The position numbers and the translations under genes are program-made. DNA of 64,000 nt from an uncultured Oscillospiraceae bacterium (lineage in GTDB: Bacteria; Bacillota; Clostridia; Oscillospirales; Ruminococcaceae). Under the pieces are notes generated by a model. The model did not search any database and was not told where the DNA came from. It saw only the letters and a list, made by a program, of their open reading frames with translations. This document shows, piece after piece, positions 50,445 to 59,967 of this stretch (positions are counted from its first letter, which is position 1; each line of letters begins with the position of its first letter). The stretch is from NCBI GenBank assembly GCA_910583935.1, contig CAJTZM010000010.1, positions 23,920-87,919 on the forward strand, read 5' to 3'.

Positions 50445-53400
50445 ATTGGCATTGCTCTTTAAGAGATAACCGTTCTGTCACGCTGAATTTAAACGGGCAT
50501 AATATTACCTCTGCTTCTACGGCGCTTATGGCCACAAAAGGTTCGGAGCTGACCATTACCGGCTCCGGAACAATCAGCGGCAACGGTTACGCCGACAAAA
50601 AGTCCGGCGGTGCACTGGTAGTTTGGGGCGGCATCATCAATTTAGAGGGCGATGTGGTCCTCACCTCTACGGCTACGGATCTGGTCGGCGGCGGCGTGGT
50701 GTGGATTTATTACGGCACCTTTAATATGCACGGCGGCCGGATTGAGGGAGGCAGCGCCCAATATGGCGGCGGCGTCAGCGTTCCGGGCTATAATCGGAAC
50801 AATCCGAGCATCTTTAATATGACCGGCGGCGTCATCACCGACTGCACCGCTTCCGGCGAGGGCGGCGGTGTAACGGTAGATAGTTACGGGACGTTTAATA
50901 TGAGCGGCGGCATGATCGAGGGCTGCACTGCCGAAGTGGGCGGCGGGGTTGCCGACTACGGGAACGTGGTTCTTTCCGGCGGCGAAATTGTCAACAACAC
51001 GGCCTTATATCATTCCGGCGGCGTTTATGCGGATTACAGATTTACCATGACCGGCGGTAAGATCGCCCATAACAAGACGATAGACGGTGGCAACGGCAGC
51101 TCCAACGGCGTTGTTGCAAGCTGGAGTACCGAACTGATAAAGGTAACCGGCGGCGCGGTATACGACAATGAAAACGGCGACTTTTCGGTCAATGGCATGG
51201 CCACCGTTTCCATCATCGCCGCCAAGCAGATGCAGGCGGAAGGCCTTGCGTTTACCGGCTGGCAGGTAAAGCCCGATGAATGGAGCGACCAGAAGGAAAG
51301 ATTTGCGACCGGTCCTTTGCCGGACCAGGCGTTGGATAGTTTTTCTATGACCACCTATATCGCCTCCTATGAGACGGGAGAGGCGAAGTATTCCCAGACC
51401 ATCGCCTTAGGCGGTACGGGTACGGATGTATTCACCCTTGAAGAGGCTCAGGCCAAGGCGGTGCAGATGCTTGGCAATTCCGAATGGAATGGGGAGCCCA
51501 TCATCATCGAGGTGAGCAAGACCCTTTCGGTTACCGGCACGGAGGAGTGGTCCTTCGGCGAAAACGCGGAAAACATTATTTTAGAGCGGGCCGATTCCTT
51601 TGACGGATATCTGGCCGACGTAAAGGGCTCCTTGGAGCTTGAGAATATCACCATTCAGGGCCAGGGGCAGGGTCTGTACAAAAAATCCCTGATAAAAGTT
51701 GAGAGCAACGGCAGCCTGACCATTGGGGACGGAACGATTTTGCAGGACAATGCGGCCGGGAAAAGCTGTCGCTACGACGGCGGTGCGGTATATGCCGACG
51801 GCGGCAAGGTGACCATGACCGGCGGCGTGATCCGCGGCAACGCTTCGAACTATCTGGGCGGCGGCGTATCGGTCGCCAACGGCGGAACCTTTACTATGAC
51901 CGGCGGCGTGATCTCGGGAAACAATTCGGACTGTGGCGGCGGCGTCAGTGCTGTGCGGGGCGGTAAGATCCTGTTTTCCGGCGGTGAAATTTCCGGCAAC
52001 ACCGCGATGCGGGGCGGCGGCATCTGCATTGGCGGATACACGGATCTGGAAGCGGCAAACAACCCGGAGCTGACCATGGAAGGCGGAAGCGTTTCGGGCA
52101 ATACCGCTAAGGAAGCCGGCGGCGGCATTTATGTGCAGATGAACTCCATGGCGACCATTACCGCCGGCGATATCATCGGCAACGAGACAGATGGCTACGG
52201 TGCTGTCAGCCATCGGGGCGGCGGCATTTATGTCAACGGCGGACCCGGGGCGAATTCGGGTCTGGGCCATCAGAAACCCTTGAATCTCAAGTCCGGTCTG
52301 CTGAAGCTGGAAAATGTAGAGATTACCGGCAACCATGCGCCTGGCGGCGGCGGTTTGGCGGCTTGCCCCACCTCTCAGATTGAAATTTATGTGACGGCCG
52401 GCGCAGTATTCCACGACAATACCAGCGCCAGCGGAAAAAAGAACGAAATTGAGCTGGATCGTTCGACTGGTGACGAAAGCGTATACTATGTGTCGGACTT
52501 TATGCTGGGCGGCGGTATGTATCAGTGGTATTGGGGCTCCAGCGACCAGCTGGCGAGACCGGACCAGTACCAATATACCAGCGATCAGGTTCGTCTGAGT
52601 AATATGTGCAATAGCGAGGATATTGAGAAAGCGCAGAGTATGGCAACCGTTCGGATTGCGGATAATACCGCTCATTTCGGTCTCGGCGGCGGCATCGCCT
52701 CCAACGGCGCGGTTATCATCGGCAAAAAGGATAAAGATACCGGAAAGGTAATCGTCACCAAGCAGTGGGATGACGACAGCAACCAGTACGGCAAGCGGCC
52801 GGAATCTATTGAAGTAAGCATTCGGTACGGCGCCATTGCCCTGACCAATTTGCGGCTGACGGCTGAGAATAATTGGACGGTTACCAAAACCGGCCTATCC
52901 CAGGAGCTTTTAGCTGGTCTGGATCAGGCAGAGCTGAAGGTGGAGGAAGTCAAGGTCGACGGATACGAGTTCCAGGGCGCGACAGCGCAGATCGAAGGAG
53001 ACACCATCTCGATCACCCTGACCAACCGTTATATTCCGACTGGCAAGGTGACGGTTACCAAGCAGTGGGACGACAACAACAACAAGTATGGCAAGCGGCC
53101 GGAATCCATTGAAGTAAGCATTCGGTACGGCGCCATTGCCCTGACCAATTTGCGGCTGACGGCTGAAAATAATTGGACGGTTACCAAAACCGGCCTATCC
53201 CAGGAGCTTTTAGCTGGTCTGGATCAGGCGGAGCTGAAGGTGGAGGAAGTCAAGGTCGACGGATACGAGTTCCAGGGCGCGACAGCGCAGATCGACGGGA
53301 ACACCATCTCCATTACGCTGACCAACCGCTATGTTCCGAAGCTGGGTTCTTTAAAAATCAGCAAAACCGTTACAGGCCGCGGCGGTGACCGAACAAAGGA

Positions 53401-54001
53401 CTTCACCTTTAACATAATTCTTCGGGATGGAAATGGCACGGCGCTGCGCGATTCGTATCCCTATACTGGAAAAGGAAGCGGGACGGTTCGAAGCGGCGAT
53501 ACAGTTACGCTGAAGGATGGAGAAAGCGTGGTCATCAGCGGTCTTCCTGCCGGAACGACCTATACGGTGACGGAGGTTGAGGCAAACCGAGACGGCTATA
53601 CAACGACGGCCAGCGGAAATCAGGGTGTTATTGTAGCCAATACTACAGCGGCCGCGTCGTTTGTTAATAACCGGCCGGGCAGAACGCCAACCCCGCCTAC
53701 TATTATTCCAGGCAGACCGGATGATCCGGATGACGATGATGACGATCCGGAGCCGAATCGCCCGACGGTGACCATTCCAGATACTCAGGTGCCGCGTGTG
53801 CCTTCGCCTACGCCGCCCAGTAATCTGGTGACGATTATGGATCCTAACACACCCTTGGCGAATCAGCCTACCAGCAATCTGGTGACGATACTGGATCCTC
53901 TGATGCCTTTGGGCAATCTGCCGATTACCGGCGGTTGCGGAATGGCGTTGGTGATTGCGGGCGCTGCGCTTTTGGGCATTGCGATTCTTAAAAAGAAATA
54001 G
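50390..54001 (+). CDS. C-terminal part of the frame-interrupted LPxTG surface adhesin
   Basis: The frame is open back to the G run at 50321, so this is the continuation of the gene that starts at 49497; the TTG at 50390 is not a convincing start. Residues about 20-290 and 380-780 are Gly-rich repeats of the pectate-lyase-like beta-helix type (TMTGGVISGNNSDCGGGVS and similar). Two almost identical 100-residue Cna B-type domains follow (785-884 and 885-984), then a third pilin-like isopeptide domain (KISKTVTGRGG). A Pro/Asp-rich linker leads to the sortase signal LPITGG, a membrane span and KKK. Complete, it would be about 1500 residues, anchored to the cell wall. Confidence 0.87.
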   Translation: MEAAQNGDEIVLQQDVALDWHCSLRDNRSVTLNLNGHNITSASTALMATKGSELTITGSGTISGNGYADKKSGGALVVWGGIINLEGDVVLTSTATDLVGGGVVWIYYGTFNMHGGRIEGGSAQYGGGVSVPGYNRNNPSIFNMTGGVITDCTASGEGGGVTVDSYGTFNMSGGMIEGCTAEVGGGVADYGNVVLSGGEIVNNTALYHSGGVYADYRFTMTGGKIAHNKTIDGGNGSSNGVVASWSTELIKVTGGAVYDNENGDFSVNGMATVSIIAAKQMQAEGLAFTGWQVKPDEWSDQKERFATGPLPDQALDSFSMTTYIASYETGEAKYSQTIALGGTGTDVFTLEEAQAKAVQMLGNSEWNGEPIIIEVSKTLSVTGTEEWSFGENAENIILERADSFDGYLADVKGSLELENITIQGQGQGLYKKSLIKVESNGSLTIGDGTILQDNAAGKSCRYDGGAVYADGGKVTMTGGVIRGNASNYLGGGVSVANGGTFTMTGGVISGNNSDCGGGVSAVRGGKILFSGGEISGNTAMRGGGICIGGYTDLEAANNPELTMEGGSVSGNTAKEAGGGIYVQMNSMATITAGDIIGNETDGYGAVSHRGGGIYVNGGPGANSGLGHQKPLNLKSGLLKLENVEITGNHAPGGGGLAACPTSQIEIYVTAGAVFHDNTSASGKKNEIELDRSTGDESVYYVSDFMLGGGMYQWYWGSSDQLARPDQYQYTSDQVRLSNMCNSEDIEKAQSMATVRIADNTAHFGLGGGIASNGAVIIGKKDKDTGKVIVTKQWDDDSNQYGKRPESIEVSIRYGAIALTNLRLTAENNWTVTKTGLSQELLAGLDQAELKVEEVKVDGYEFQGATAQIEGDTISITLTNRYIPTGKVTVTKQWDDNNNKYGKRPESIEVSIRYGAIALTNLRLTAENNWTVTKTGLSQELLAGLDQAELKVEEVKVDGYEFQGATAQIDGNTISITLTNRYVPKLGSLKISKTVTGRGGDRTKDFTFNIILRDGNGTALRDSYPYTGKGSGTVRSGDTVTLKDGESVVISGLPAGTTYTVTEVEANRDGYTTTASGNQGVIVANTTAAASFVNNRPGRTPTPPTIIPGRPDDPDDDDDDPEPNRPTVTIPDTQVPRVPSPTPPSNLVTIMDPNTPLANQPTSNLVTILDPLMPLGNLPITGGCGMALVIAGAALLGIAILKKK
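52742..53341 (+). repeat. Two tandem 300-bp direct repeats in the adhesin gene
   Basis: Units 52742-53041 and 53042-53341 are each exactly 300 bases (100 codons) and nearly identical, with long stretches lacking any mismatch. Each encodes one Cna B-type domain. Unequal recombination could change the copy number in frame. Confidence 0.9.
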
Positions 54002-54011
54002 AAATAATGAA

Positions 54012-54046
54012 AAGGACCGCGGACGATCATCTGTGGTCCTTTTTTA
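54012..54046 (+). terminator. Terminator of the adhesin gene
   Basis: AAAGGACC pairs with GGTCCTTT and is followed by T residues, 11 bases after the stop codon. Confidence 0.78.
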
Positions 54047-54145
54047 TCGCAAGATATATGCAACAGCATCCTCCGACGGTTTCTGCCGTCCATTCACTTT
54101 GAGACGCTCAGGGGGGGACGCATTCTCTGCAATTCAAAAAATTCC

Positions 54146-54188
54146 CTGCTTACAAGAAAGCTGACTTTCTCTGTAGGCAGTTTTTTTT
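54146..54188 (+). terminator. Hairpin with an eight-T tail
   Basis: CTGCTTACAAGAAAG pairs imperfectly with CTTTCTCTGTAGGCAG around the loop CTGA, followed by eight T. It may be the terminator of a lost gene or a second one for the adhesin. Confidence 0.7.
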
Positions 54189-54397
54189 GAACGAGCCTTA
54201 CATGAGATCAGAAAGGTCATGTGTTTTTTCGGCTTTTTTGGGAAAACAAAATGCGACAAACGTTTCTTGGCGCGCTGCTCTTCTGATTTTACCATCCATT
54301 TGGCTGTATGGATCCTTTCGCCCATAAAAACGATTCCTTATAAAAAGCCTCCCTGGCCCGTTTGGATCAGGGAATAGGATCGACTCTAGATTTGACA

Positions 54398-54575
54398 TTA
54401 CAGAGGATAGGCATAAACTACCGTATTAAAAATTACATCTGCTGTCACATTATCAGGAAGAGTAAAAGAGTTGATTTCGAATTCTATTTTGTACCAGCTT
54501 CAAACTTTTAGTTTAAAAAAGGGAAGCTTTAACCCGCTATGAATATCAATCCATTTTTTGCTTTCCTGATTTGGA
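54398..54575 (-). pseudogene. Remnant of an unknown minus-strand gene
   Basis: In one minus-strand frame the text reads as plausible protein: ESKKWIDIHSGLKLPFFKLK, an in-frame stop, then SWYKIEFEINSFTLPDNVTA and DVIFNTVVYAYPL before a TAA at 54398-54400. A further stop (CTAA region) lies upstream. Coding-like text in one frame interrupted by stops fits decay. No family was recognised. Confidence 0.35.
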
Positions 54576-54937
54576 GCAAAACCTCTTTAGCAAATATTTC
54601 AGCGAAGCCCAATTCATTGACACGGAATAGGAACATTCGGTATAATCTAAAATAGAAATGACGACAACCTACTGGCAATAAAGCGTAGTCTGATTACGGA
54701 TATTGAAATCAAACATCTGCAGAAAAGCGCTTTGACCGATAACAATAATCGTCGTAAAAAATTATCTGGAAGGCATTGGCCGCAGCTGCTATTCTGAAGG
54801 CTACGAAACATTTCAGACACAGGAACTGTAAGCCAATCGTCACCTTATTATCTTTCTCTAAGGCTATAGCGTATTAGAATCGTTCGTGTGAGATTTGCAA
54901 ATGGTTGAGGAGAGAACGAATAAATGGAGGCTTTATT

Positions 54938-57214
54938 GTGAGCGCCTTAGAAATTAAAAGAGACAACGGAAAAATTTTTTGCCCGTTAACAAACGCTTGG
55001 CATATCGAAACACCTGAAGAGAAGGTGCGCCAAGAATACATAAAGATGCTTGTAGAGGACTATGGATATTCTCTTGACCAAATGGCGCAGGAAATAAAAG
55101 TGAATAACTCCCAGCGCGGACAAGGTAAAGCGCGTGCAGATATTGTTATTTGGAAATCCAGACAGGATAAAATAGAAAGCAAAGCCGCATTTATTGTAGT
55201 TGAGTGCAAAGCCGAAAATGTTCGTATTCGTGAAGAGGATTATTATCAAGGGTATAACTATGCTTCTTGGGCTGGTGCGAGCTTTTTTGTAACCACCAAT
55301 GAAAAGGAAACAAAATACTTTAATGTAGATAAGGAATATCTACCGAAAGAGTTAGTAGAGGTTGTTGCAATTCCTACAGCAGAAGAAGCACTAAATGATA
55401 AAAAATTAAAGGATATTCTTCTAAAAACGAAAACGTTTACCAGAGAAGAATTTACAAGGATGCTTCGTACTTGCCATAATATTATTCGCAACAACGACAA
55501 GCTTTCTCCGGAAGCAGCGTTTGATGAGATTAGTAAAATCCTTTTTATGAAGATCAAATACGAGCGTGAACAGCGTGGGGCAAAAGTATTTACCAGGAAT
55601 GAGTTTGTTGAAAAAGAAAAATGGTTTGAAAAGGAAATTCGACCCAGTTTAAAGGGAACACCCAAGGATCTTCCTTATATGCAGTTTTTGTTTTATAATA
55701 CGAAGGAAGAATTTAAGGATGATCAGCTGTTTGAGGAAAATGAAATCATTAAAATCAGACAAAACAGCTTTGAGCAGATCCTAGAAAAGCTTGAAACCTA
55801 TAATCTTTCCGATACGCAGGATGATATTAAGGGCATCGCCTTTGAAAATTTTTTGGGCACAACATTCCGCGGCGAGTTGGGACAGTTTTTTACTCCCCGT
55901 ACAATCGTTGATTTTATGACGCATATTCTTGATCCGAATGAGAATGAGACAGTGTGTGATCCTACCTGCGGCAGTGGGGGGTTTCTGATTAAAACGTTTG
56001 AATATACGCGTGAAAAAATAGAGGAGGATGTAAAAAAGGCAAAAGCAAAGCTGCGTTCCGTTATCGAGGGAGAAAATTACGATGCGCTTTCCGAAAAGGA
56101 GAAGATAGCGGTTAACGAGCGTATTGAGGCTATGCAGTCTGCGTTAAACAAAGAGCTCGATACACAAGTAGAAGGCAGCCGTATGTATCATCTGTCTCAC
56201 GATTGTATTTACGGAACAGACGCCAATCCCCGCATGGCAAGAACATCAAAAATGAATATGATTATGCATGGTGACGGACACGGCGGAGTTTACCATCACG
56301 ACGGTTTGTTAAATGTTCATGGTATTTTCGAAGAGCGTTTCGATGTTATCTTAACAAATCCTCCTTTTGGCGCAAGAATCGACAAATCTCAGAAAATAAC
56401 CGAGGCAGACAAATTTACAGACGCAGCGCTGATTGCAAAATACAGAGCAAAATATGGAGATGCATACGAAAAAGCTCTCAAACAGGTAAATGACAACGTT
56501 GGCAAATCCTTACTTTCCTTGTACGATGTAGGGTCGATGTCCGGTCTTACCGAGGTTCTTTTTATGGAGCGCTGCCTAAGACTGCTGAAAAAAGGCGGTC
56601 GTATGGGCATGGTTTTACCCGAGGGTATTCTTAATACGTCCAATTTACAAAAGATTCGTGAGTATTTTGAAGGTAAGGCAAAGATCATCCTGATTTGTTC
56701 CATTCCTCAGGATGTTTTTATTGCCGCCGGGGCTACGGTAAAGCCCAGTCTTGTATTCTTTAAGCGTTTTACCGAAAAAGAAGAGCTTCAGTATTTAAGA
56801 GCAAAGACAAAGGCTGAAAAGAAAGTGCGTCAGAAGTATATTGGCGAAATAAATGCATTAAAAGAAAAAATTGCAGCAGAAAAGGCCAAGAAGCTAAAAG
56901 CAAAGGCATATATTACAGTTGTGGAGAAAGAGCTCAGAGACCTTGAAAAAGCGATACTTGAAGAGGCAAAGCCGCTTACCAAAGAATACTTTGACTACGA
57001 AATTCCCATTGCTATGGTTGAGGATGCCGGAATCACCTCTACAGGTTCGGTTTCCGCCGGTAATCAGCTGCCTGCCCTTCAAGAAGAATATAAAGAATAT
57101 AGAATTGCAAATAAGCTGTGGAATGAGTCCAATAGCTGTATTTCGTATACGATTAATTCCGAAGGCAGGCTTTTTCGCATGAATGATGGCATGGAGGTTG
57201 AATTGAAGTGGTAG
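54938..57214 (+). CDS. Restriction-modification enzyme: nuclease domain fused to an N-6 adenine methylase
   Basis: A 758-residue protein with two parts. The N-terminal HSDR_N-type domain (about 25-140) has a PD-(D/E)XK pattern: Asp68 in ARADIVIW and Glu89-x-Lys91 in FIVVECKAEN, followed by DYYQGYNYA. The rest is a type I HsdM-like methylase: NFLGTTFRGELGQFFTPR, SAM motif CDPTCGSGGFL (340-350) and catalytic NPPF (474-477). The C-terminal helical region should bind HsdS. No HsdR helicase subunit is adjacent. Translation begins at GTG with GGAGG 7 bases upstream. The gene is AT-rich relative to the core, which points to transfer. It overlaps hsdS by 7 bases. Confidence 0.9.
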   Translation: MSALEIKRDNGKIFCPLTNAWHIETPEEKVRQEYIKMLVEDYGYSLDQMAQEIKVNNSQRGQGKARADIVIWKSRQDKIESKAAFIVVECKAENVRIREEDYYQGYNYASWAGASFFVTTNEKETKYFNVDKEYLPKELVEVVAIPTAEEALNDKKLKDILLKTKTFTREEFTRMLRTCHNIIRNNDKLSPEAAFDEISKILFMKIKYEREQRGAKVFTRNEFVEKEKWFEKEIRPSLKGTPKDLPYMQFLFYNTKEEFKDDQLFEENEIIKIRQNSFEQILEKLETYNLSDTQDDIKGIAFENFLGTTFRGELGQFFTPRTIVDFMTHILDPNENETVCDPTCGSGGFLIKTFEYTREKIEEDVKKAKAKLRSVIEGENYDALSEKEKIAVNERIEAMQSALNKELDTQVEGSRMYHLSHDCIYGTDANPRMARTSKMNMIMHGDGHGGVYHHDGLLNVHGIFEERFDVILTNPPFGARIDKSQKITEADKFTDAALIAKYRAKYGDAYEKALKQVNDNVGKSLLSLYDVGSMSGLTEVLFMERCLRLLKKGGRMGMVLPEGILNTSNLQKIREYFEGKAKIILICSIPQDVFIAAGATVKPSLVFFKRFTEKEELQYLRAKTKAEKKVRQKYIGEINALKEKIAAEKAKKLKAKAYITVVEKELRDLEKAILEEAKPLTKEYFDYEIPIAMVEDAGITSTGSVSAGNQLPALQEEYKEYRIANKLWNESNSCISYTINSEGRLFRMNDGMEVELKW

Positions 57215-58587
57215 GGAATCGTTTGTTAAAAACTGTTCGTTTTAGCGAAACGGAACAGTGGAATGTAAAGTATTTCTTTTCTACCTCCATCACCTCAAAA
57301 TACCCCATTAGCAATATTGGCAAACATGTCATCCATATTAGCAAAAAAACCAAATTGTCCGAAGATCCGGAAAAAGAGTGGAGAATATTGGGAATTTCAA
57401 ACGAGGTGGGTATGTTTGACGCCTATACTGAATGGGGAAGAAACATAAAACAGCCTTACATATATGTTGAGGACGGATGTTTAGCATATAACCCCTATAG
57501 AATAAATGTCGGTTCTATAGGGTTAAAGACGGACAAATTATTAAATGAATATATTAGTCCAGCTTATGTTGTTTTTAAATGCAGGGAGACGATTCTACCG
57601 GAATACTTGCTCATCATTTTGAAAAGCTCTATACTGAATATTTTGATTAGAGAAAACACCACTGGATCGGTGCGTCAAACTTTGTCTTATGAAAAACTGG
57701 CAAAAATCAAGATACCTGTACCTTCTTCATTGGAAGAACAGAGGAAGATCGTTAACAAGTATAAAGAAACGATGATCCGTTCACAAACTGCAAAAAAAGC
57801 AGCTGTTGATTTAGAAAAATCAATTGATGACTGCTTGTTTGATCTTCTAGGAATCCATCATATGAAAAACAATAAAAGACAAGACACGATTCTTGGAAAA
57901 ACAACCTTTAAAAATCTCTTTGGATGGGGAGCGCAGATCAATTTAAATCCCTTCAAGCCGCAAGAGATTTTTCGATCCAATCAATTTAGCAATCTTCCAT
58001 TAGAGCATTATTGCGAAATTAACCCTAAAACAGCATATCCATTAGGGATTGAACAGGTTTCTTTCGTGCCTATGGAAAGTGTTTCTGATGTTTATGGAGA
58101 AATTGTAAAGAATCGGGTGGGCGAAACAGCAAATTCAAAAGGATTTACACGGTTTATGGAAAAAGACATTTTATGGGCAAAGATAACACCTTGTATGCAA
58201 AATGGAAAATGCGCGATTGCAAATCACTTAAAAAATGGCTGCGGATATGGATCAACTGAATTTCACATATTAAGGCCAAATGAAAAGGCTTTGCCTGAAT
58301 ATATTTACTGTTTTCTAAGAACTCGTATTTTGCGTAAAGCGGCAACAACATATTTCACTGGTTCCGCAGGGCAGCAGCGTGTTGGAGCCGATTTTTTAGA
58401 AGCGGTAACGATACCGGATATCCCTCTCCGGTCAAAAAACAAGAGCGCTATTACGCAAGAAAAAATCGTGTCTGAAATTTTCGCGATAAAAGATCGAATC
58501 AAAGCTGCCTATGCACAATCAGAAGCATTGCGCAAAAAAGCAGATGACGATTTTACGGCTGCAGTTTTTGTGACAAATGGTATTTAG
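57208..58587 (+). CDS. hsdS: Type I-style restriction specificity subunit
   Basis: A 459-residue HsdS-like protein that would recognise a split DNA sequence and bring the methylase to it. It has two target-recognition domains (about 1-165 and 250-400), each followed by a helical spacer, with KIKIPVPSSLEEQRKIVNKY in the first conserved region and AVTIPDIPLRSKNKSAITQE in the second. The start is GTG inside the end of the upstream gene, a coupled arrangement. No invertase or extra partial hsdS genes that would allow shuffling were found. Confidence 0.9.
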   Translation: MVGNRLLKTVRFSETEQWNVKYFFSTSITSKYPISNIGKHVIHISKKTKLSEDPEKEWRILGISNEVGMFDAYTEWGRNIKQPYIYVEDGCLAYNPYRINVGSIGLKTDKLLNEYISPAYVVFKCRETILPEYLLIILKSSILNILIRENTTGSVRQTLSYEKLAKIKIPVPSSLEEQRKIVNKYKETMIRSQTAKKAAVDLEKSIDDCLFDLLGIHHMKNNKRQDTILGKTTFKNLFGWGAQINLNPFKPQEIFRSNQFSNLPLEHYCEINPKTAYPLGIEQVSFVPMESVSDVYGEIVKNRVGETANSKGFTRFMEKDILWAKITPCMQNGKCAIANHLKNGCGYGSTEFHILRPNEKALPEYIYCFLRTRILRKAATTYFTGSAGQQRVGADFLEAVTIPDIPLRSKNKSAITQEKIVSEIFAIKDRIKAAYAQSEALRKKADDDFTAAVFVTNGI

Positions 58588-58997
58588 GCGTTACTGCCGA
58601 TGTATTTCTGCTGGCTTGAGTCTGATACAGTTTTGTGAAAAAACCATCATCCTATTGTTATCTTGGCCATACGCTGTTCCAAAAGAATCCGCTAAGGGTA
58701 GATGATCTTCTGCAACAAGATTTGCAGAAAAATGCCGTTTCTTCAAATGGCACATATCACGCCAAGCTGCTCAAACGAACCTCCCCAGACAACGTCACGC
58801 AATAAAAGTCTTTTCAAGTTGACAGCGCCTGATCCTTCCATTAAAATAAACCTATAAAGGCAGTTATATTAGGTGGAGCTGCCATTTCACAGGAGAGAAC
58901 AGTATAAAGACGGCTTTAAAAGACAAAGCAGGACAAAAACAGAACTGCAAGCCAGTGAAACACAGGAAAAACAATACGATACAAGGGAGCCTTATCT
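58588..58997. other. Gene-free region between hsdS and the YitT gene
   Basis: No convincing gene is present in these 410 bases. A minus-to-plus scan shows one short plus-strand open stretch that reads LRVDDLLQQDLQKNAVSSNG without a start, ending at a TAA near 58805, possibly a remnant. A promoter for the YitT gene lies at 58819-58847. Confidence 0.5.
58819..58847 (+). promoter_or_regulatory. Promoter of the YitT gene
   Basis: A consensus TTGACA (58819-58824) and TAAAAT (58842-58847) are 17 bases apart, giving a leader of about 140 bases. Confidence 0.7.
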
Positions 58998-59885
58998 ATG
59001 CGTACATCGAATGAGAATCGTATGAAAATGATGAATACAGTGCGGGAATTGGTCGTGATGGCCGCAGCCACCCTGATTGCGGCGGCTGCGGTTTTCTTTT
59101 TTCTGGTGCCCAGCCATGCGGCGGTAAGCTCTGTGTCGGGCTTAGCCATTGTATTATCGAATTTCATACCCCTGAGCATATCTGCTATTACGATGGGCCT
59201 AAACATTGTTCTTTTGATTGTCGGATTTTTGCTGTTCGGCCATGATTTCGGATTCAAGACCGTGTACACCTCTGTGCTTCTTCCGGTATTTATTGGCATG
59301 TTTGAGGTCCTTCTGCCGGATTACACTTCCCTTACCGAAGACGCAGTCCTGGACGTGGTCTGCTATATTTTTATGGTGAGCATCGGCCTAAGTATTCTGT
59401 TTAATATGAATGCATCTTCCGGAGGCCTGGATATTATAGCCAAGATCTTAAACCGGTATCTGCACATGGATCTGGGCAAAGCCATGAGCCTCAGCGGCAT
59501 GGTGGTGGCGCTGAGTTCGGCATTTGTCTATGATAAAAAAACAGTGGTTATAAGTGTTTTGGGCACTTATCTCAACGGGATGGTACTGGACCATTTTATT
59601 TTCGGGCAGAGGATCAAAAGGCGGGTGTGTATTATCTCTAAGAATAAGGAAGAGCAGATCCGGGACTGGATTTTACATACTCTCAAAAGCGGAGCAACCA
59701 TTTACCAGGCCCAGGGCACCTATGACGGCGTAGTTAGGAATGAGATTATCACCATTGTAGATAAGAATGAGTACCAGAAGCTGATGCAGTATATGGCAAA
59801 GGAAGACCCGGAGGCATTTCTTACCGTTTATAATGTGAGTGATGTGCGGTATGTTCCCAAGAGTGGAACAAGCAAAAAGAGCTAA
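58998..59885 (+). CDS. YitT-family membrane protein (DUF161/DUF2179)
   Basis: A 295-residue membrane protein with five or six spans in the first 195 residues (for example VVMAAATLIAAAAVFFFLVP and SGGLDIIAKILNRYLHM) and a C-terminal DUF2179 domain of about 90 residues (VCIISKNKEEQIRDWILHTL, then TYDGVVRNEIITIVDKNEYQ). The family is a conserved transporter-like group of unknown substrate. AAGGGAG lies 8 bases before the ATG. GC content returns towards that of the core genes. Confidence 0.9.
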   Translation: MRTSNENRMKMMNTVRELVVMAAATLIAAAAVFFFLVPSHAAVSSVSGLAIVLSNFIPLSISAITMGLNIVLLIVGFLLFGHDFGFKTVYTSVLLPVFIGMFEVLLPDYTSLTEDAVLDVVCYIFMVSIGLSILFNMNASSGGLDIIAKILNRYLHMDLGKAMSLSGMVVALSSAFVYDKKTVVISVLGTYLNGMVLDHFIFGQRIKRRVCIISKNKEEQIRDWILHTLKSGATIYQAQGTYDGVVRNEIITIVDKNEYQKLMQYMAKEDPEAFLTVYNVSDVRYVPKSGTSKKS

Positions 59886-59967
59886 GGGCTCTATAGAGAC
59901 AGCCTTATTCTAAATCTGAAAAAGGCGCAAAGCAATACCGCCGTTCAGGCAGTGGTTGCGGTCGCCG

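Larger units (their letters stand above)
54047..54937. other. AT-rich gene-free region with decayed coding fragments
   Basis: About 890 bases separate the adhesin from the restriction-modification genes. Only short frames with many stops are found. A second terminator-like hairpin lies at 54146-54188 and a decayed minus-strand gene near 54398-54640. Base composition is lower in GC than in the core genes, as in the following cassette. Confidence 0.6.

Noticed and set aside
50390..50500. Independent start of a separate gene at the TTG at 50390
   Set aside because: No ribosome site precedes it, and the frame is open back to the G run, so it is the continuation of the upstream gene.
52742..53341. 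CRISPR or mobile-element repeat
   Set aside because: The two direct repeats are contiguous, in frame, and encode Cna B domains; there are no spacers or cas genes.
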